From assembly GCA_029248745.1 (NCBI GenBank), contig JAQWIT010000020.1:1-64000 (forward strand): DNA of 64,000 bases. Direction: 5' to 3'. The stretch's first letter is position 1. Each line of letters begins with the position of its first letter. Origin of the DNA: Gammaproteobacteria bacterium (GTDB lineage Bacteria > Pseudomonadota > Gammaproteobacteria > Nitrosococcales > Methylophagaceae). Under the pieces are notes generated by a model. The model had not been told where the DNA came from, made no database searches, and saw only the letters and a program-made list of their open reading frames with translations. The position numbers were made by a program, and so were the translations under genes. Below are positions 1 to 12,624 of this stretch, in pieces.

Positions 1-1
1 C

Positions 2-1027
2 ATCAGTTTCGATAACTGTATTGTTGCAGCAGGCTCTCGGGTCACTAAAATTCCTGTGTTCCCGCATGACGATCCAAGAATGATGGATTCAACCGATGCC
101 TTAGACATAGAAGACATTCCTAAAAAGCTACTCGTGATTGGCGGCGGTATTATTGGTCTTGAAATGGCAACGGTCTACAATGCATTAGGCTCTGATATTA
201 CAGTCGTTGAACTACAAGATACTTTAATCCCCGGTGCTGACAAAGATATTGTTAAACCGCTGTTAAAACGCGTACAAGGACAATATGAAGCCATTTACCT
301 TAATACCAAAGTCACGAGTATTGATGCTCAAAAACAAGGCTTAAAAGTCAGATTTGAAGGTAAAGATGCACCTGATACCGCTGTCTTCGATAAAATCTTA
401 GTGGCTGTAGGTCGTACCCCTAATGGCAAACTTATCAATGCACAAGCTGCGGGTCTTAACGTCAATGACCATGGCTTTATCGACGTTGATACTCAAATGA
501 AAACCAACGTACCGCATATCTATGCTATTGGCGATATTGTCGGGCAACCGATGCTAGCACATAAAGCCGTCCATGAAGCAAAAGTAGCAGCAGAAGTTAT
601 ATCTGGTCATAAAGCGGCTTTTGATCCAATGACGATCCCATCTGTAGCTTATACCAATCCGGAAGTGGCTTGGATGGGTAAAAGTGAGAGTGAGGCTAAA
701 GCTGAAGGGATTGATTATATTAAGGGTGCATTCCCTTGGGCAGCCAGTGGTCGTAGTTTGTGTATAGGCCGTGATGAAGGGTTGACTAAGGCGTTGTTTG
801 AGAAAGAGACGGGGCGGTTGATTGGTGCGGGTATTGTGGGTCCTAATGCGGGTGAACTCATTGCTGAGGCAGTATTGGCACTGGAGATGGGCGCTGATGC
901 TGAGGATATTGGGATGACGATCCATGCTCATCCGACTTTATCGGAGACCCTGGGCTTTGCTGCTGAGATGGCGGAAGGGAATATTACTGACCTTATGCCG
1001 CCTAGAAAAACACTTCATTCTAAATAA
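2..1027 (+). CDS. lpdA: Dihydrolipoamide dehydrogenase (5' end outside window)
   Basis: E3 flavoprotein of 2-oxoacid dehydrogenase complexes; it reoxidises dihydrolipoamide with NAD+. The frame is open from the window edge, and 341 C-terminal residues are visible of a usual 470 or so. The redox-active cysteine pair lies in the missing part. Visible are the NAD-binding GGGIIGLE loop, the second FAD motif around YAIGDIVGQPMLAHKA and the catalytic His-Glu signature HAHPTLSE near the C-terminus. The ending resembles the E. coli pyruvate dehydrogenase E3, so aceEF probably lies upstream (inference). No clear terminator follows. Confidence 0.93.
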   Translation: MSFDNCIVAAGSRVTKIPVFPHDDPRMMDSTDALDIEDIPKKLLVIGGGIIGLEMATVYNALGSDITVVELQDTLIPGADKDIVKPLLKRVQGQYEAIYLNTKVTSIDAQKQGLKVRFEGKDAPDTAVFDKILVAVGRTPNGKLINAQAAGLNVNDHGFIDVDTQMKTNVPHIYAIGDIVGQPMLAHKAVHEAKVAAEVISGHKAAFDPMTIPSVAYTNPEVAWMGKSESEAKAEGIDYIKGAFPWAASGRSLCIGRDEGLTKALFEKETGRLIGAGIVGPNAGELIAEAVLALEMGADAEDIGMTIHAHPTLSETLGFAAEMAEGNITDLMPPRKTLHSK

Positions 1028-1118
1028 CTAAAACTAGGTACTGTCGCTAGTCAACAGGGCAGTGCTATGACGGCCTTCAAGGGGACCCTAGTCGTTTGTT
1101 TAAATTAAGCGCTGGCCA

Positions 1119-1919
1119 ATGAAGCAGAACCAGACACTTTTAAAACCTCCTCTTAAATGGGCTGGAGGCAAGCGTTGGTTAATTCCGAAACTCAGTAGAA
1201 TTTGGGCCAAGCATCGTGATCGGCGTTTGGTTGAACCTTTCTGTGGTGGTTTATCTGTCGCTTTAGGACTTCAACCAGAAAAAGCCTTATTGAATGATGT
1301 TAATTTAGCATTGATAAACTTCTATCAACAATGTCAAAAGGGGTTGAAGCTTGATATAGAGCTTGCAAATGACGAAGCACTTTATTATCAGCATCGCGCA
1401 TCATTTAACGAATTGAATTTGCTGAATACACATGGGACAGATGTCAATAAAACAGCGCAACTGTTTTATTATCTCAATAGAACAGGTTATAACGGTTTAT
1501 GTCGTTTCAACCAATCGGGTGGTTATAATGTACCATTCGGTCGCTACAAGACGATCAATTATCAACAAGATTTCGCTCATTATCAGCAGCAATTAAACCA
1601 GTGGGAGTTTACCCAACAAGATTTTGCTGCACTAGCCATTGAAGATGATGATTTTATTTATGCCGATCCACCTTACGATGTGCCGTTTAGACAATACGCA
1701 CAAAAAGGCTTCGATTGGGAAGAGCAGGAACGTTTAGCATTGTGGTTATCTCAGCATAAAGGACCGGTTCTCATTTCGAATCAAGCGACACCGAGAATTA
1801 AGGCGCTGTATAAAAGTTTAGGCTTTAAATTGAGCATATTGGATGCACCAAGGCGGATCAGTTGTAAGGGTACTGGACGACAAGCAGCGAAAGAAGTATT
1901 GGCATCACATGGACTCTGA
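1119..1919 (+). CDS. Dam-like DNA adenine-N6 methyltransferase (orphan)
   Basis: D12-class N6-adenine methyltransferase, 266 aa (E. coli Dam is 278). Motif [10 protein letters not shown] lies near residue 13, the SAM-binding VEPFCGG near residue 38, a long Dam-like block with [14 protein letters not shown] and NVPFGRYK in the middle, and the catalytic ADPPY near residue 183. The end (PRRISCKG) corresponds to the Dam segment ending in RRSISSNGG. No restriction endonuclease gene is adjacent, so it looks like an orphan methylase for replication, repair or expression control. GATC specificity is inferred from resemblance only. Confidence 0.87.
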   Translation: MKQNQTLLKPPLKWAGGKRWLIPKLSRIWAKHRDRRLVEPFCGGLSVALGLQPEKALLNDVNLALINFYQQCQKGLKLDIELANDEALYYQHRASFNELNLLNTHGTDVNKTAQLFYYLNRTGYNGLCRFNQSGGYNVPFGRYKTINYQQDFAHYQQQLNQWEFTQQDFAALAIEDDDFIYADPPYDVPFRQYAQKGFDWEEQERLALWLSQHKGPVLISNQATPRIKALYKSLGFKLSILDAPRRISCKGTGRQAAKEVLASHGL

Positions 1920-1968
1920 TACAATAGCCGAGTATCTAAAATCATGTTTTTACAGGAACACACAACGC

Positions 1969-3189
1969 ATGTCACAGCAGCCATCTCAAATTAAAAAAGT
2001 CGTTCTTGCCTACTCTGGCGGCTTGGATACTTCTGTTATCTTGAAGTGGTTACAAGACGTATATGACTGCGAAGTTGTGACGTTCACTGCGGATATTGGT
2101 CAAGGTGAAGAAGTGGAACCCGCACGTGAAAAAGCAAAGTCATTAGGTATCAAAGAAATTTATGTCGAAGACTTACGAGAAGAATTCGCGAGAGATTATG
2201 TATTCCCTATGTTTCGTGCTAATGCCATTTATGAAGGTGAATATCTATTAGGTACCTCTATTGCTAGACCCCTGATTGCAAAGCGTTTAATAGAAATTTC
2301 CGATGAAACTGGTGCGCAAGCGATTTCTCATGGTGCGACAGGTAAGGGTAATGACCAAGTGCGATTTGAATTAGGGGCTTATGCCTTGAACCCTGATATT
2401 AAGGTTATCGCACCATGGCGTGAATGGGATTTAAATTCACGTCAGAAATTACTTGATTATGCAGAAAAACATAGCATTCCGGTCGAAATGAAACGGGGTG
2501 GTAAATCACCGTATTCAATGGATGCAAACCTACTACATATATCTTATGAAGGCGATATTTTAGAAGACCCATGGAATGAACCTGAAGTTAGTATGTGGCG
2601 CTGGAGTGTCTCTCCTGAAGAAGCACCAGATGCACCAACGTATCTTGAGTTAACTTATGAGAAGGGTGATCTTGTCGCAATTGACGGTGAGACTATGTCG
2701 CCAGCAGCTGTAATGACCTATCTTAATAGGGTTGGTGGTGAAAATGGTATCGGTCGTTTAGATATTGTTGAAAATCGATATGTCGGTATGAAATCGAGAG
2801 GGTGTTATGAAACACCGGCGGGGACGATTATGCTACCAGCACATCGTGCAATCGAGTCTCTGACATTAGATCGTGAAGTAGCACATTTAAAAGATGAGCT
2901 GATGCCGAAATATGCCAGTTTGGTTTATAACGGTTATTGGTGGTCCCCTGAACGCGAAATGCTGCAAGAAATGATTGATGCATCACAGAAAACAGTGAAT
3001 GGTTTAGTTAGAATAAAGCTATATAAAGGAAACGTAACAGTAGTGGGCCGTTCCTCAGAAGAGAATGGCCTATTTGATCAATCAATAGCGACGTTCGAAG
3101 ATGATGACGGTGCCTATAATCAGCAAGATGCAGAAGGCTTTATTAAGCTAAATGCGCTCAGACTAAGGATAGCTGCCAAAAACCGCTGA
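1969..3189 (+). CDS. argG: Argininosuccinate synthase
   Basis: Joins citrulline and aspartate with ATP in arginine synthesis. The protein is 406 aa with the N-terminal PP-loop [15 protein letters not shown] and the family blocks [32 protein letters not shown] and [19 protein letters not shown]. The frame stays open upstream into the methylase gene. I chose the internal ATG because the protein then begins [18 protein letters not shown], as the family does, and an AGGA element precedes it. It starts 49 bases after the methylase stop and may be co-transcribed with it. Confidence 0.96.
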   Translation: MSQQPSQIKKVVLAYSGGLDTSVILKWLQDVYDCEVVTFTADIGQGEEVEPAREKAKSLGIKEIYVEDLREEFARDYVFPMFRANAIYEGEYLLGTSIARPLIAKRLIEISDETGAQAISHGATGKGNDQVRFELGAYALNPDIKVIAPWREWDLNSRQKLLDYAEKHSIPVEMKRGGKSPYSMDANLLHISYEGDILEDPWNEPEVSMWRWSVSPEEAPDAPTYLELTYEKGDLVAIDGETMSPAAVMTYLNRVGGENGIGRLDIVENRYVGMKSRGCYETPAGTIMLPAHRAIESLTLDREVAHLKDELMPKYASLVYNGYWWSPEREMLQEMIDASQKTVNGLVRIKLYKGNVTVVGRSSEENGLFDQSIATFEDDDGAYNQQDAEGFIKLNALRLRIAAKNR

Positions 3190-3228
3190 TTCAGACTGTT
3201 AATGTTTCCATATTTGAATTGAGACTTT

Positions 3229-4279
3229 ATGGAACCAGAGCTACAACAACAATCAGCTGAATATATGCGCCTAGCCGTACCGCTTATGACTCGGTACTTT
3301 TGACTCGGTATTTTGTTGCGATGACGCCGCAGAATTATGCCGTTTGGTATGAGTATGTATCGGGTGCCAATATGCAGTTGAGTGAGACAATCGATATTGA
3401 TCTTGCGGAACATGGTATGCATACAAACCAGCGTACAACAGAGCTCTACGAACGTTTCTTAGATCCAGAAAAAGAAGAACTCAACCTACAAGTACAACGG
3501 ACAAATTTACGTCAGTTACTTCTAGAAATTTAAAAAATTGCCCAAAAAGACTCCAGTGCTGATTCACAATCAACCGAGCAGTTGGCAGATGCCTTAGCCA
3601 AACTTCATCCAGATATGTCACGCGAACTAATCCATGATGTGCCTCATGATGTGATGAATGATACCAAACAAGCAATGTCATCAAGCCAACAGCTTACAAA
3701 GCGTTTGAATGCAGCAATGGTTAATATTGAAGAAATTAAAGCTGATATTGAGGACAGTAAAAAAAACAAGCAAAAATAGATCGCTTGACAGGCTTAGCCA
3801 ATCGCAAATCATTTGATGAATACATACAAACGGCAGTCGCAGAAGGAGAACAGGATAAACAAAGCCTTTCTATTATCTTCTGTGATTTAGATTATTTCAG
3901 ATACTGTAATGCTAAACATGGTCACTTACTCAGCGACCAAGTATTAAAAGTCGTTGCTAATATTACTAAGGCAACAGTGAAAGGTCGCGATTTTGATGCA
4001 AGTTATGGCGGCGAAGAATCTACCACTACAATGATAAACACATTACTTGAAGGTGCCAAAGCCATAGCAGAAGTTATTAGAGAAGAAATTTCTGCTAAAC
4101 ATAACCAATGTCGGGATAGCAAAGAGTCTCTTGGACAAATCACCATGTCATTTGGCGTTGCTAATTATTGCGTATCTGAAGGGGTTGATAGCTACTTACA
4201 ACGAGCGGATAGGGCGTTATAGCAGTCAAAACAGAAAGGTGGTAACAGCGCATCAGAGACGAAACCGCCAATTATTTAA
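3229..4279 (+). pseudogene. Diguanylate cyclase (GGDEF) pseudogene
   Basis: Remnant of a c-di-GMP synthase. The start MEPELQQQSAEYMRLAV is in frame until a 14-bp tandem duplication shifts it onto a TGA at 3301. The next frame carries a TAA at 3531, and an A-rich tract near 3760-3780 holds a further shift. The GGDEF domain then runs from LTGLANRKSF through IFCDLDYF to YGGEES, and a TAG at 4220 replaces the usual tyrosine in RADRALYQ. The active loop reads GGEES rather than GGEEF, and the helix after DLDYF is atypical. At least four independent lesions make a functional product very unlikely. Confidence 0.93.
3287..3314 (+). repeat. 14-bp tandem duplication (frameshifting)
   Basis: Two adjacent 14-base copies, TGACTCGGTACTTT and TGACTCGGTATTTT, differing at one base. 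Removing one copy restores a continuous reading frame (VPLMTRYFVAMTPQNY) through the start of the diguanylate cyclase. The duplication is therefore one of the inactivating events. Confidence 0.92.
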
Positions 4280-4878
4280 AATCCGTCGGTTAGGAATACT
4301 TCATCCAGGGGTAATTGTCCGGAGCGTGGCCGGGCATCTTCTTTCTTTTTACCAACCACAACCATCATCGTAATAATATGATCGTGCGGCAAATTGATAA
4401 TCCTAGCGACATTATCAAAATCAAAGCCGTCCATTGGGCAACTGTCATAGCCCATTTCTTTGGCCATTAACATAATGCTCATTGCAGCAATACTGGCTGA
4501 GCGTAGGCACTCATCGCGTTGTGCTTGGTGATGATTAGTATAATAATCTGCAATCGCCGGTAATAAAAAATCCTGTACTTTTTGTGGGGCCTCACGCCAA
4601 TAGCGTTCTGGTCGCTTTTCCCAAGCGTTCAAATCAGCACATAAAACCAATAGCAATGAAGCATCAGTAATCTGAGCTTGCTCCCAACTAGCTTTTTTTA
4701 TTTGTTGCCGTTTTTCAGCATCGACAACACGAACAAAACGCCAGTGCTGAATATTAAAAGCAGTCGGTGACAAAATAACATGGGACATCAACTCCTCAAT
4801 GTCGGCTTCGGACATCACATGCTCGGGGTCAAAATGCTTAACAGATCGACGATTTACGATCGCTTCTTTAATATTCAT
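4276..4878 (-). CDS. Nitroreductase-family FMN oxidoreductase
   Basis: 200-aa member of the nitroreductase superfamily, which uses FMN and NAD(P)H to reduce nitro compounds, quinones or related substrates. The N-terminal RRSVKHFDPEH motif contacts the FMN phosphate, and SPTAFNIQHWRFV forms the cofactor pocket. The MGYDSCPMDGFD block and GKKKEDARPRS near the end are also typical. The true substrate cannot be inferred. Its stop overlaps the last codons of the decayed diguanylate cyclase on the other strand. Confidence 0.88.
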   Translation of the reverse strand: MNIKEAIVNRRSVKHFDPEHVMSEADIEELMSHVILSPTAFNIQHWRFVRVVDAEKRQQIKKASWEQAQITDASLLLVLCADLNAWEKRPERYWREAPQKVQDFLLPAIADYYTNHHQAQRDECLRSASIAAMSIMLMAKEMGYDSCPMDGFDFDNVARIINLPHDHIITMMVVVGKKKEDARPRSGQLPLDEVFLTDGF

Positions 4879-4925
4879 AAATGCTCTTGTAAGTGAAAAT
4901 AGCTGAGGGTTATGGTTGTTCTACT

Positions 4926-5699
4926 TTAATATAGATGTGCTGTTGTTTTTATGTGGGTATTAGATTGCGTCGTACCGTACTTTCGTATGTCTCTTTTGTT
5001 ATCGATTTGTCCTAATTCAAGCCATGTCTCAGCTGGGACAGATAAGTTCGTGACGATTTGACTGCTATTGACTACGCCGGTTTGGTTTGAAAAATCACTA
5101 AATCTTGGATGAATATCAAGTGTGACATGATGGTTTGGTATATTACGCGCGACGGCCCGAAAACCACTGTTGATATTAAGATACTGGGTCTCAGTCTGAA
5201 CAGCTAGATCATCATCGTTTCTAAGTACAAGATACTGCTTTGACTGCGAGATATCCTGACTCATATCGATATAAATAGGTTTATTAGCTAAACCTTGAGC
5301 TTGGTAAAACTGCTCATCACTTTTCGTGTCTTGTGTCGACCAACGCTGTATTGATACAGAGCCAGATAAATCTCTATCACGTACATCAACATGAGCAGAA
5401 ACCGCTTGTTGCTCATGATCTTGTAGCACATCATAGGTTTTTAAGACGGTGACAATTAACTGTTGTGGCGGTGTGTCGAGCTGTTTAATTAAGGTTTTTA
5501 TCTGGCGTAAGTCATCAGGTTCAGCTTTAACAATAATAAAGTCATTGAGTGCACGCGCCGTTGCTTTTTCCGGCAAAAAGGCATGTATTTCAGGCAAAAC
5601 TTCAACCGCTAAGCGATGGTTGAGTTGAATGGTTTCAATTTTGGCCGCCGTAGCAAGGGAGCCAAAAACAAAGAACGGAGCGAATAAAAAACGTTTCAT
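4926..5699 (-). CDS. Secretin N-domain-like exported protein
   Basis: 257 aa with an N-terminal signal peptide (MKRFLFAPFFVFGSLATAA). Residues about 22-85 resemble the short secretin N (NolW-type) domain: IQLNHRLAVEVLPEI, LNDFIIVKAEPDDL and IKQLDTPPQQLIV. The rest looks beta-rich and recalls the periphery of a secretin core (VTLDIHPRFSDFSNQTG) but is too short to form an outer-membrane pore. It is third in a purB operon and overlaps the preceding gene by an ATGA. Its function is unknown; a pilus or secretion accessory role is only a guess. Confidence 0.7.
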   Translation of the reverse strand: MKRFLFAPFFVFGSLATAAKIETIQLNHRLAVEVLPEIHAFLPEKATARALNDFIIVKAEPDDLRQIKTLIKQLDTPPQQLIVTVLKTYDVLQDHEQQAVSAHVDVRDRDLSGSVSIQRWSTQDTKSDEQFYQAQGLANKPIYIDMSQDISQSKQYLVLRNDDDLAVQTETQYLNINSGFRAVARNIPNHHVTLDIHPRFSDFSNQTGVVNSSQIVTNLSVPAETWLELGQIDNKRDIRKYGTTQSNTHIKTTAHLY

Positions 5700-6180
5700 A
5701 ACGCTAACCGCCTTGTTAGTAAATCGGGATGACCGTGACTCCAGATCTGTTCAAATAATTGCTGCTGGTGTCGTGTTTCCGACACATCCTCAAATGATAC
5801 GTGTCCAAGGTAGCGCATTACGTGTTGTCCGAATAAATAAGCGATATCATCGATGAGTAGAAAATACTGTGTCAGCTGACGATGCTGTGGGTCCGTCGCT
5901 TTAATGGCAATGGAGCTAGTGAGTTTTTGGCTTAATCCAATTAAACCATGTCCTTGCGATAGGGCATGTTGGGTATTGTGAACAATAAATTGGGCTTTTG
6001 CATGATATGTGCGACGAGCAAAAGCACTGATAGCCTCAAGACAATCTGCATGATTATTCAGAATAGAATCTAATGTTGTGCAAAAAAAACAAATCCGTTT
6101 TCTCGCCTGTTTTACATGTGATAGAGTCAGATCATGCGCCTGCTCACGGCCATCAAAATGAACAGGTGCGTCAGCCGGCA

Positions 6181-6181
<1 letters not shown>
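5696..6181 (-). CDS. Conserved hypothetical protein downstream of purB
   Basis: 161 aa, not confidently recognised. It starts MPADAPVHFDGREQAH, has a hydrophobic core (RICFFCTTLD, AQFIVHNTQHAL, YFLLIDDIAYLFG) and ends in HPDLLTRRLAL. The pattern may fit a phospholipase D-like fold without the HKD motif (tentative). I chose the start in TAATG, where the ATG shares a base with the purB stop; a GC-free alternative lies four codons upstream. The secretin-like gene follows with an ATGA overlap, so the three genes are probably translated from one message. Confidence 0.68.
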
Positions 6182-7593
<1,412 letters not shown>

Positions 7594-7677
7594 TCAGATT
7601 CAGGTTTTCACTAAGTGAGATTGTTGGATTTAAGGTAAAATAGATCTTTTACCCTCTCAATATTCGGAGACAACTGC

Positions 7678-10212
7678 GTGCTGAAAGCTTATCAAGATCA
7701 CGTTGAACAACGCGCCCAAGAAGGTTTGCCGCCATTACCCTTAGATGCAGAACAAGTCACTGCTTTAGTGTCAGAGCTCAAACAAGCTAATAATACAGAC
7801 AGTGAGAAATACCTTGATTTGCTGATTCATCGTGTGCCACCGGGTGTTGACCAAGCTGCCTATGTTAAAGCTGGGTTTTTAACAGATGTAGCCAAAGGCA
7901 ATGTCAGCTGTAAAGTGATTGATGCTGTCAAAGCAACAGAACTACTTGGCACAATGATGGGTGGTTACAATATTGACGCTTTAATTGCACTATTAGATAT
8001 TGCAGAAACCACCGATGCAGCAGAAAAAGCACTCTCAACAACATTACTGATTTACGATGCCTATCACGATGTGGTTGATAAAGCGCAAACCAATGATCAC
8101 GCGAAAAGAGTAATAGAAGCTTGGGCCAGTGCCGACTGGTTCAAAGCACGCCAACCATTAGCAGATAAAATCACTGTGACCGTTTTTAAAGTTCCAGGCG
8201 AAACGAACACCGATGATTTATCACCGGCGACAGAAGCTTGGAGCCGACCGGATATTCCGTTACATGCCAAAGCCATGTTAGTCAGTAAAATGCCTGACGG
8301 TTTAACGCAAATTGAAACCTTAAAGCAAAAAGGTCATCCACTGGCATATGTCGGCGATGTTGTCGGTACAGGTTCATCACGTAAATCTGCCATCAATTCA
8401 GTGTTATGGCATATGGGTGATGACATACCTTATGTGCCGAATAAACGCCAAGGTGGCGTTATTTTGGGTGGAAATATTGCGCCTATCTTCTTTAATACCG
8501 CAGAAGATTCTGGCGCCTTACCGATTGAGTGTGATGTACAAGCACTCGAAATGGGCGATGTTATTACAATTCATACAAATGAAGGCAAAATCACCAATGA
8601 AGCGGGCGATGTCCTATCAACATTTAGACTACGTCCAACAACCATTGCCGATGAAGTGCGTGCAGGCGGTCGAATTCCACTTATCATTGGCCGTGGATTA
8701 ACTGACCGTGCTCGTGAAACACTCAATTTGCCGGCATCAGACGAATTTGTGAGACCGGTTGCACCTGATGACACCGGTAAGGGTTTCACCTTGGCACAAA
8801 AAATGGTCGGTAAAGCTTGTGGTGTAGAAGGCGTACGTCCTGGCACTTATTGCGAACCAAAAGTCACAACAGTTGGGTCACAAGATACAACAGGTGCAAT
8901 GACACGCAATGAACTAAAAGAGTTGGCCTGTTTAGGCTTCTCAGCAGACTTGGTCATGCAGTCTTTTTGTCACACTGCGGCTTACCCAAAACCGGTTGAT
9001 ATAAAATTACAGCACGAATTGCCAGATTTTATTAGTACCCGCGGTGGCGTGTCCTTACGACCAGGTGATGGCGTTATCCATTCGTGGTTAAACCGTATGA
9101 TTTTGCCTGATACAGTTGGTACAGGCGGTGACTCACATACGCGCTTTCCTATGGGGATTAGCTTTCCAGCAGGATCGGGTTTAGTTGCCTTTGGCGCCGC
9201 ACTAGGTGTGATACCTATTGATATGCCTGAATCAGTGCTAGTCAGATTTAAAGGTGAAATGCAGCCCGGCATTACATTACGGGATTTGGTTAATGCGATT
9301 CCTTATGCTGCGATTCAAAAAGGCTTATTGACGGTAGAAAAGAAAGGGAAGAAGAACATCTTTAATGGTCGTGTATTAGAAATTGAAGGGCTACCGGATC
9401 TAAAAGTAGAACAAGCCTTTGAATTATCGGATGCATCTGCAGAACGTTCAGCCAATGGCTGTACAGTACATTTGAATAAAGAACCGATTATCGAGTTTTT
9501 GAATTCTAATGTCGCCTTATTAGAATGGATGATTGCGGAAGGCTATGAAGATGCGCGTAGTTTGCAACGCCGTATCAATGCGATGAAAGTATGGTTGGCG
9601 AATCCAGATCTGATGGAACGCGATGCTGATGCAGAATATGCAGAAGTGATAGAAATTGATTTAGCGATGATTACCGAACCGCTCTTAGCCTGTCCAAATG
9701 ATCCTGATGATATTAAGCCATTATCAGAATTGGCCGGTGCTGAGATTGATGAAGTGTTTATCGGTTCATGTATGACCAATATCGGTCATTACCGTGCGGC
9801 AGGTAAGGTGCTAGAAGGCTTAGGTAATTTACCAACTAAACTATGGGTTGCACCGCCAACCAGAATGGATCAGCGTCAATTAACAGAAGAAGGTATCTAT
9901 AGCACCTTTGGCCGTGTCGGTGCACGAACTGAAACACCAGGTTGTTCACTCTGTATGGGCAACCAAGCACGTGTGGCAGATGGTGCAACAGTGGTTTCAA
10001 CCTCAACCAGAAACTTCCCAAATCGTTTAGGTAACGGCGCAGATGTCTATCTGTCATCGGCAGAGTTAGCCGCAGTCGTGGCAAGCATAGGTCGCTTACC
10101 AACAACAGCTGAGTATTTAGAAAAAGTGGGCGGTATTAAGCCTATGGCCGATGATATCTATCGCTACCTCAATTTTCATGAAATTGCAGAATACGCCACA
10201 ACGTCTGATTAA
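7678..10212 (+). CDS. acnB: Aconitate hydratase B
   Basis: TCA-cycle aconitase of the bacterial B type, 844 aa, matching E. coli AcnB along its length. The N-terminal HEAT-like region has [16 protein letters not shown] and [12 protein letters not shown]. The swivel domain follows ([17 protein letters not shown]). The catalytic core has [11 protein letters not shown], the cluster cysteines in GSCMTNIGH and [16 protein letters not shown], and the ending [11 protein letters not shown] take the GTG start because the N-terminus then aligns with the family. It is divergent from purB across 129 bases. Confidence 0.97.
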   Translation: MLKAYQDHVEQRAQEGLPPLPLDAEQVTALVSELKQANNTDSEKYLDLLIHRVPPGVDQAAYVKAGFLTDVAKGNVSCKVIDAVKATELLGTMMGGYNIDALIALLDIAETTDAAEKALSTTLLIYDAYHDVVDKAQTNDHAKRVIEAWASADWFKARQPLADKITVTVFKVPGETNTDDLSPATEAWSRPDIPLHAKAMLVSKMPDGLTQIETLKQKGHPLAYVGDVVGTGSSRKSAINSVLWHMGDDIPYVPNKRQGGVILGGNIAPIFFNTAEDSGALPIECDVQALEMGDVITIHTNEGKITNEAGDVLSTFRLRPTTIADEVRAGGRIPLIIGRGLTDRARETLNLPASDEFVRPVAPDDTGKGFTLAQKMVGKACGVEGVRPGTYCEPKVTTVGSQDTTGAMTRNELKELACLGFSADLVMQSFCHTAAYPKPVDIKLQHELPDFISTRGGVSLRPGDGVIHSWLNRMILPDTVGTGGDSHTRFPMGISFPAGSGLVAFGAALGVIPIDMPESVLVRFKGEMQPGITLRDLVNAIPYAAIQKGLLTVEKKGKKNIFNGRVLEIEGLPDLKVEQAFELSDASAERSANGCTVHLNKEPIIEFLNSNVALLEWMIAEGYEDARSLQRRINAMKVWLANPDLMERDADAEYAEVIEIDLAMITEPLLACPNDPDDIKPLSELAGAEIDEVFIGSCMTNIGHYRAAGKVLEGLGNLPTKLWVAPPTRMDQRQLTEEGIYSTFGRVGARTETPGCSLCMGNQARVADGATVVSTSTRNFPNRLGNGADVYLSSAELAAVVASIGRLPTTAEYLEKVGGIKPMADDIYRYLNFHEIAEYATTSD

Positions 10213-10242
10213 AGTATGAAGAGCAAAGTGATGTTTATAAAA

Positions 10243-10268
10243 TAATCAAGCTGGCTGCCCCTTGATTA
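10243..10268 (+). terminator. Weak hairpin after acnB
   Basis: Eight-base perfect inverted repeat TAATCAAG / CTTGATTA around a 10-base loop, about 30 bases after the acnB stop. No T-tract follows, so a terminator role is uncertain. Confidence 0.25.
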
Positions 10269-10340
10269 CCTCGATTATCGCAAAATAGATAAACATTCTG
10301 TTGAAATAACTTCAGAACGTGACGGTTATAAATCGGGGCC

Positions 10341-10863
10341 ATGAGTATGAGTATCAAATTGAAATTTTTAATTAGTTCCAGTCTCTTGATATTTCTTTCT
10401 AGCTGTTCCTCTGAGAATGGGAATAATATAGCTAGGGTTACATTTCCTTTGTTAGAGGAACGCAAAACAGAAGTCATAGATGTACTAAATGACTTTCAGT
10501 GTAGAGGGGTATCAGAATTTGAGTATATGATTGAAAATTTTTTCTATTCCAATACATTTTCAGCCAAACAATAAAAGTTTTGTCACCCTACAGTCGAAGA
10601 ACATGCCTGATGAGGATTTAATGGTGATGGCAAACAATCCGATACTATTTTGTTATCTAACTGCGCCTTATCAAGAAGATCTAGCGGTTAAGGGCTTTGA
10701 AAACGAGTTTACTGAGCAACATGTGTATAAAGGAGTGTAGGTTACGGTTGAATATGCAATTAAAAAAGACGAAAATTACCAGTATATTTCAGTTCGGTGG
10801 ATTAAAAAAGACAAGAAGGCTCAGAGGGTCAGCCAACTTGATCAGTTTGCCTTAATGATTTGA
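10341..10863 (+). pseudogene. Lipoprotein of unknown function, frameshifted
   Basis: Starts with a good lipoprotein signal (LLIFLSSCSS, lipobox cysteine near residue 22). The first frame ends at 10574, but coding-like sequence continues in the +1 frame (PNNKSFVTLQSKNMPDEDLM, FENEFTEQHVYKG). That frame meets a TAG at 10738 and resumes as VTVEYAIKKDENYQYISVRW and IKKDKKAQRVSQLDQF before the final TGA. One shift between 10531 and 10574 plus one nonsense codon would explain this. The family was not recognised. A shortened lipoprotein of 77 aa could still be made. Confidence 0.65.
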
Positions 10864-10887
10864 GCACGTTATATCTTCAAGCCTATA

Positions 10888-11523
10888 TTAAAGGCTAGAC
10901 AGCAAGTCGTTAGTGATAGCGGTAATTTTCTTAGATTGATATAGAAACTGCCAATAACGACCGCCTTTTTGATGCCATAAAATCGCAGAGCGAATACCGG
11001 TTAATAACAAGGCACGAATCAAATTGGCGTTGCTGGTGTTATCTAGAAAACGTTCCTCGCCATAGACTTTAATAAACGGGGTGAGATTGCTGATAGTACG
11101 TTTATAAACATCGGCTAAGCGTGCCACAACTTGTGGATGCTCAATACCATCAAAATATTCAATATGCTGAGGGAGCTGGTCAATCTCGCGCGTTAGTGTA
11201 TCTCTCATCACGTTTGATTTGGCAAGCCTACGTTCTAACCGTAATAGGTTAACGGCATATTGGATTTGAGTGATTTGATGTTTGGTCTTATTCTTCACTA
11301 ACTGGATATGGAGTTGTTCAAGGCCAATGGTTAAATGGGATAAGCCACCATAGACAGCTTCACTCGACTCGGCATTGGTCATCAGTAAACTATTCAATAA
11401 AGGCACAGTGACAGCCGGATCTGCACTGCCTTCATTGGCAATATTATGAACAAGATGGGCCACTTGCATAACGGCAGCAAGCGCAATGACACGGTCACGT
11501 TCATTGTTATCAAACTGTGTCAT
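10888..11523 (-). CDS. hflD: High-frequency lysogenization protein HflD homologue
   Basis: 211 aa, all-helical, with the typical HflD start ([18 protein letters not shown]) and end ([20 protein letters not shown]). The family is peripheral to the inner membrane; in E. coli it binds phage lambda CII, while its native role is unclear. The start overlaps the mnmA stop by ATGA, the usual arrangement for this pair. Confidence 0.93.
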   Translation of the reverse strand: MTQFDNNERDRVIALAAVMQVAHLVHNIANEGSADPAVTVPLLNSLLMTNAESSEAVYGGLSHLTIGLEQLHIQLVKNKTKHQITQIQYAVNLLRLERRLAKSNVMRDTLTREIDQLPQHIEYFDGIEHPQVVARLADVYKRTISNLTPFIKVYGEERFLDNTSNANLIRALLLTGIRSAILWHQKGGRYWQFLYQSKKITAITNDLLSSL

Positions 11524-12623
11524 GGGTGAACTCCCGGTGCATCCGTTTTGACAATAATACCGCCACCTAAACAGTTATCATCTTGGTAAAACACCACGGA
11601 TTGACCGGGTGTCACAGCACGTTGTGATTCATCAAACGTCACTTCTAATTGGCCTTGTTCATTTTGGTCGATGACACAGGCTTGATCGGGTTGGCGGTAA
11701 CGGGTTTTTGCACTGGCACGACAGGGGAAAGTAGGTGGTTCACCTGACACCCATGATAATTGCTCAGCAATCAGGGATTGGCTGTGTAACCACGGGTGGT
11801 CACCTTGCACAACGAAGAGAATCTTCTTCTCCATATCTTTACCGGCAACAAACCAAGGCTCACCTGTGCTGTCTTTTCGGCCACCAATACCTAACCCTTG
11901 TCTTTGTCCCAGAGTGTAATACATTAAACCACTATGTTCGCCGATATGCTCGCCATCGGGGGTTCTCATTTCGCCAGGCTGGGCAGGAATATAGCGACTT
12001 AAAAACTCTCTAAAACGACGCTCACCAATAAAACAAATACCGGTACTGTCTTTTTTATCATGGGTAATAAAACCCGCTTGTTCGGCAATGCGGCGGACTT
12101 CTGGCTTAGGCAATTCACCTAGCGGAAATAAAGTACGGGAGAGTTGAGGTTGGCCCAAGGTATAAAGGAAGTAGCTTTGATCTTTATTACGGTCTAAGCC
12201 TTTTAACAGACAATAGGTTTCGCCTCGTTTTTCGACACGAGCATAGTGGCCAGTGGCGATAAGGTGACCACCCAGTTGCATGGCATGATCGATGAAGGCT
12301 CTAAATTTGATTTCTCTATTGCACAGGATATCGGGGTTGGGTGTACGACCAGCGCGATATTCATCAAGAAAATGTTTAAAGACGTGATCCCAGTATTCCA
12401 TTGCAAAATTAGCGTCATTAAAGGAAATACCAACAGATTGAGCCACCAACATGGCATCTTTGCGATCTTCTTCGACCGTGCATTCACTTTCATCAGCAAA
12501 GTCGACCCAGTTTTTCATGAACAGCCCTTCGACTTCATGACCTTGTCGGGTAAGGAGCAAAGAAGCGACGGAAGAGTCGACTCCGCCTGATAAACCAACA
12601 ATGACTTTGTTTTGTTGTGACAT
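11520..12623 (-). CDS. mnmA: tRNA-specific 2-thiouridylase MnmA
   Basis: Adds sulfur to U34 of Lys, Glu and Gln tRNAs, taking it from the Tus relay. The protein is 367 aa with the PP-loop [12 protein letters not shown] near the N-terminus, the first catalytic cysteine in [12 protein letters not shown], the second in [13 protein letters not shown], and the C-terminal beta-barrel ([16 protein letters not shown]). It sits one base from the end of nudJ and is coupled to hflD. A TusA-like gene occurs later in the window. Confidence 0.96.
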   Translation of the reverse strand: MSQQNKVIVGLSGGVDSSVASLLLTRQGHEVEGLFMKNWVDFADESECTVEEDRKDAMLVAQSVGISFNDANFAMEYWDHVFKHFLDEYRAGRTPNPDILCNREIKFRAFIDHAMQLGGHLIATGHYARVEKRGETYCLLKGLDRNKDQSYFLYTLGQPQLSRTLFPLGELPKPEVRRIAEQAGFITHDKKDSTGICFIGERRFREFLSRYIPAQPGEMRTPDGEHIGEHSGLMYYTLGQRQGLGIGGRKDSTGEPWFVAGKDMEKKILFVVQGDHPWLHSQSLIAEQLSWVSGEPPTFPCRASAKTRYRQPDQACVIDQNEQGQLEVTFDESQRAVTPGQSVVFYQDDNCLGGGIIVKTDAPGVHP

Positions 12624-12624
12624 G

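Noticed and set aside
1028-1118. Possible hairpin between lpdA and the methylase
   Set aside because: ACTAGG and CCTAGT are present but pairing is short and no T-tract follows.
1843-1968. Longer argG start
   Set aside because: The extra 42 codons overlap the methylase gene and do not resemble ArgG; the internal ATG fits the family.
8571-9779. Long antisense frames within acnB
   Set aside because: They are shadows of a strongly conserved coding sequence and have no ribosome sites or recognisable domains.
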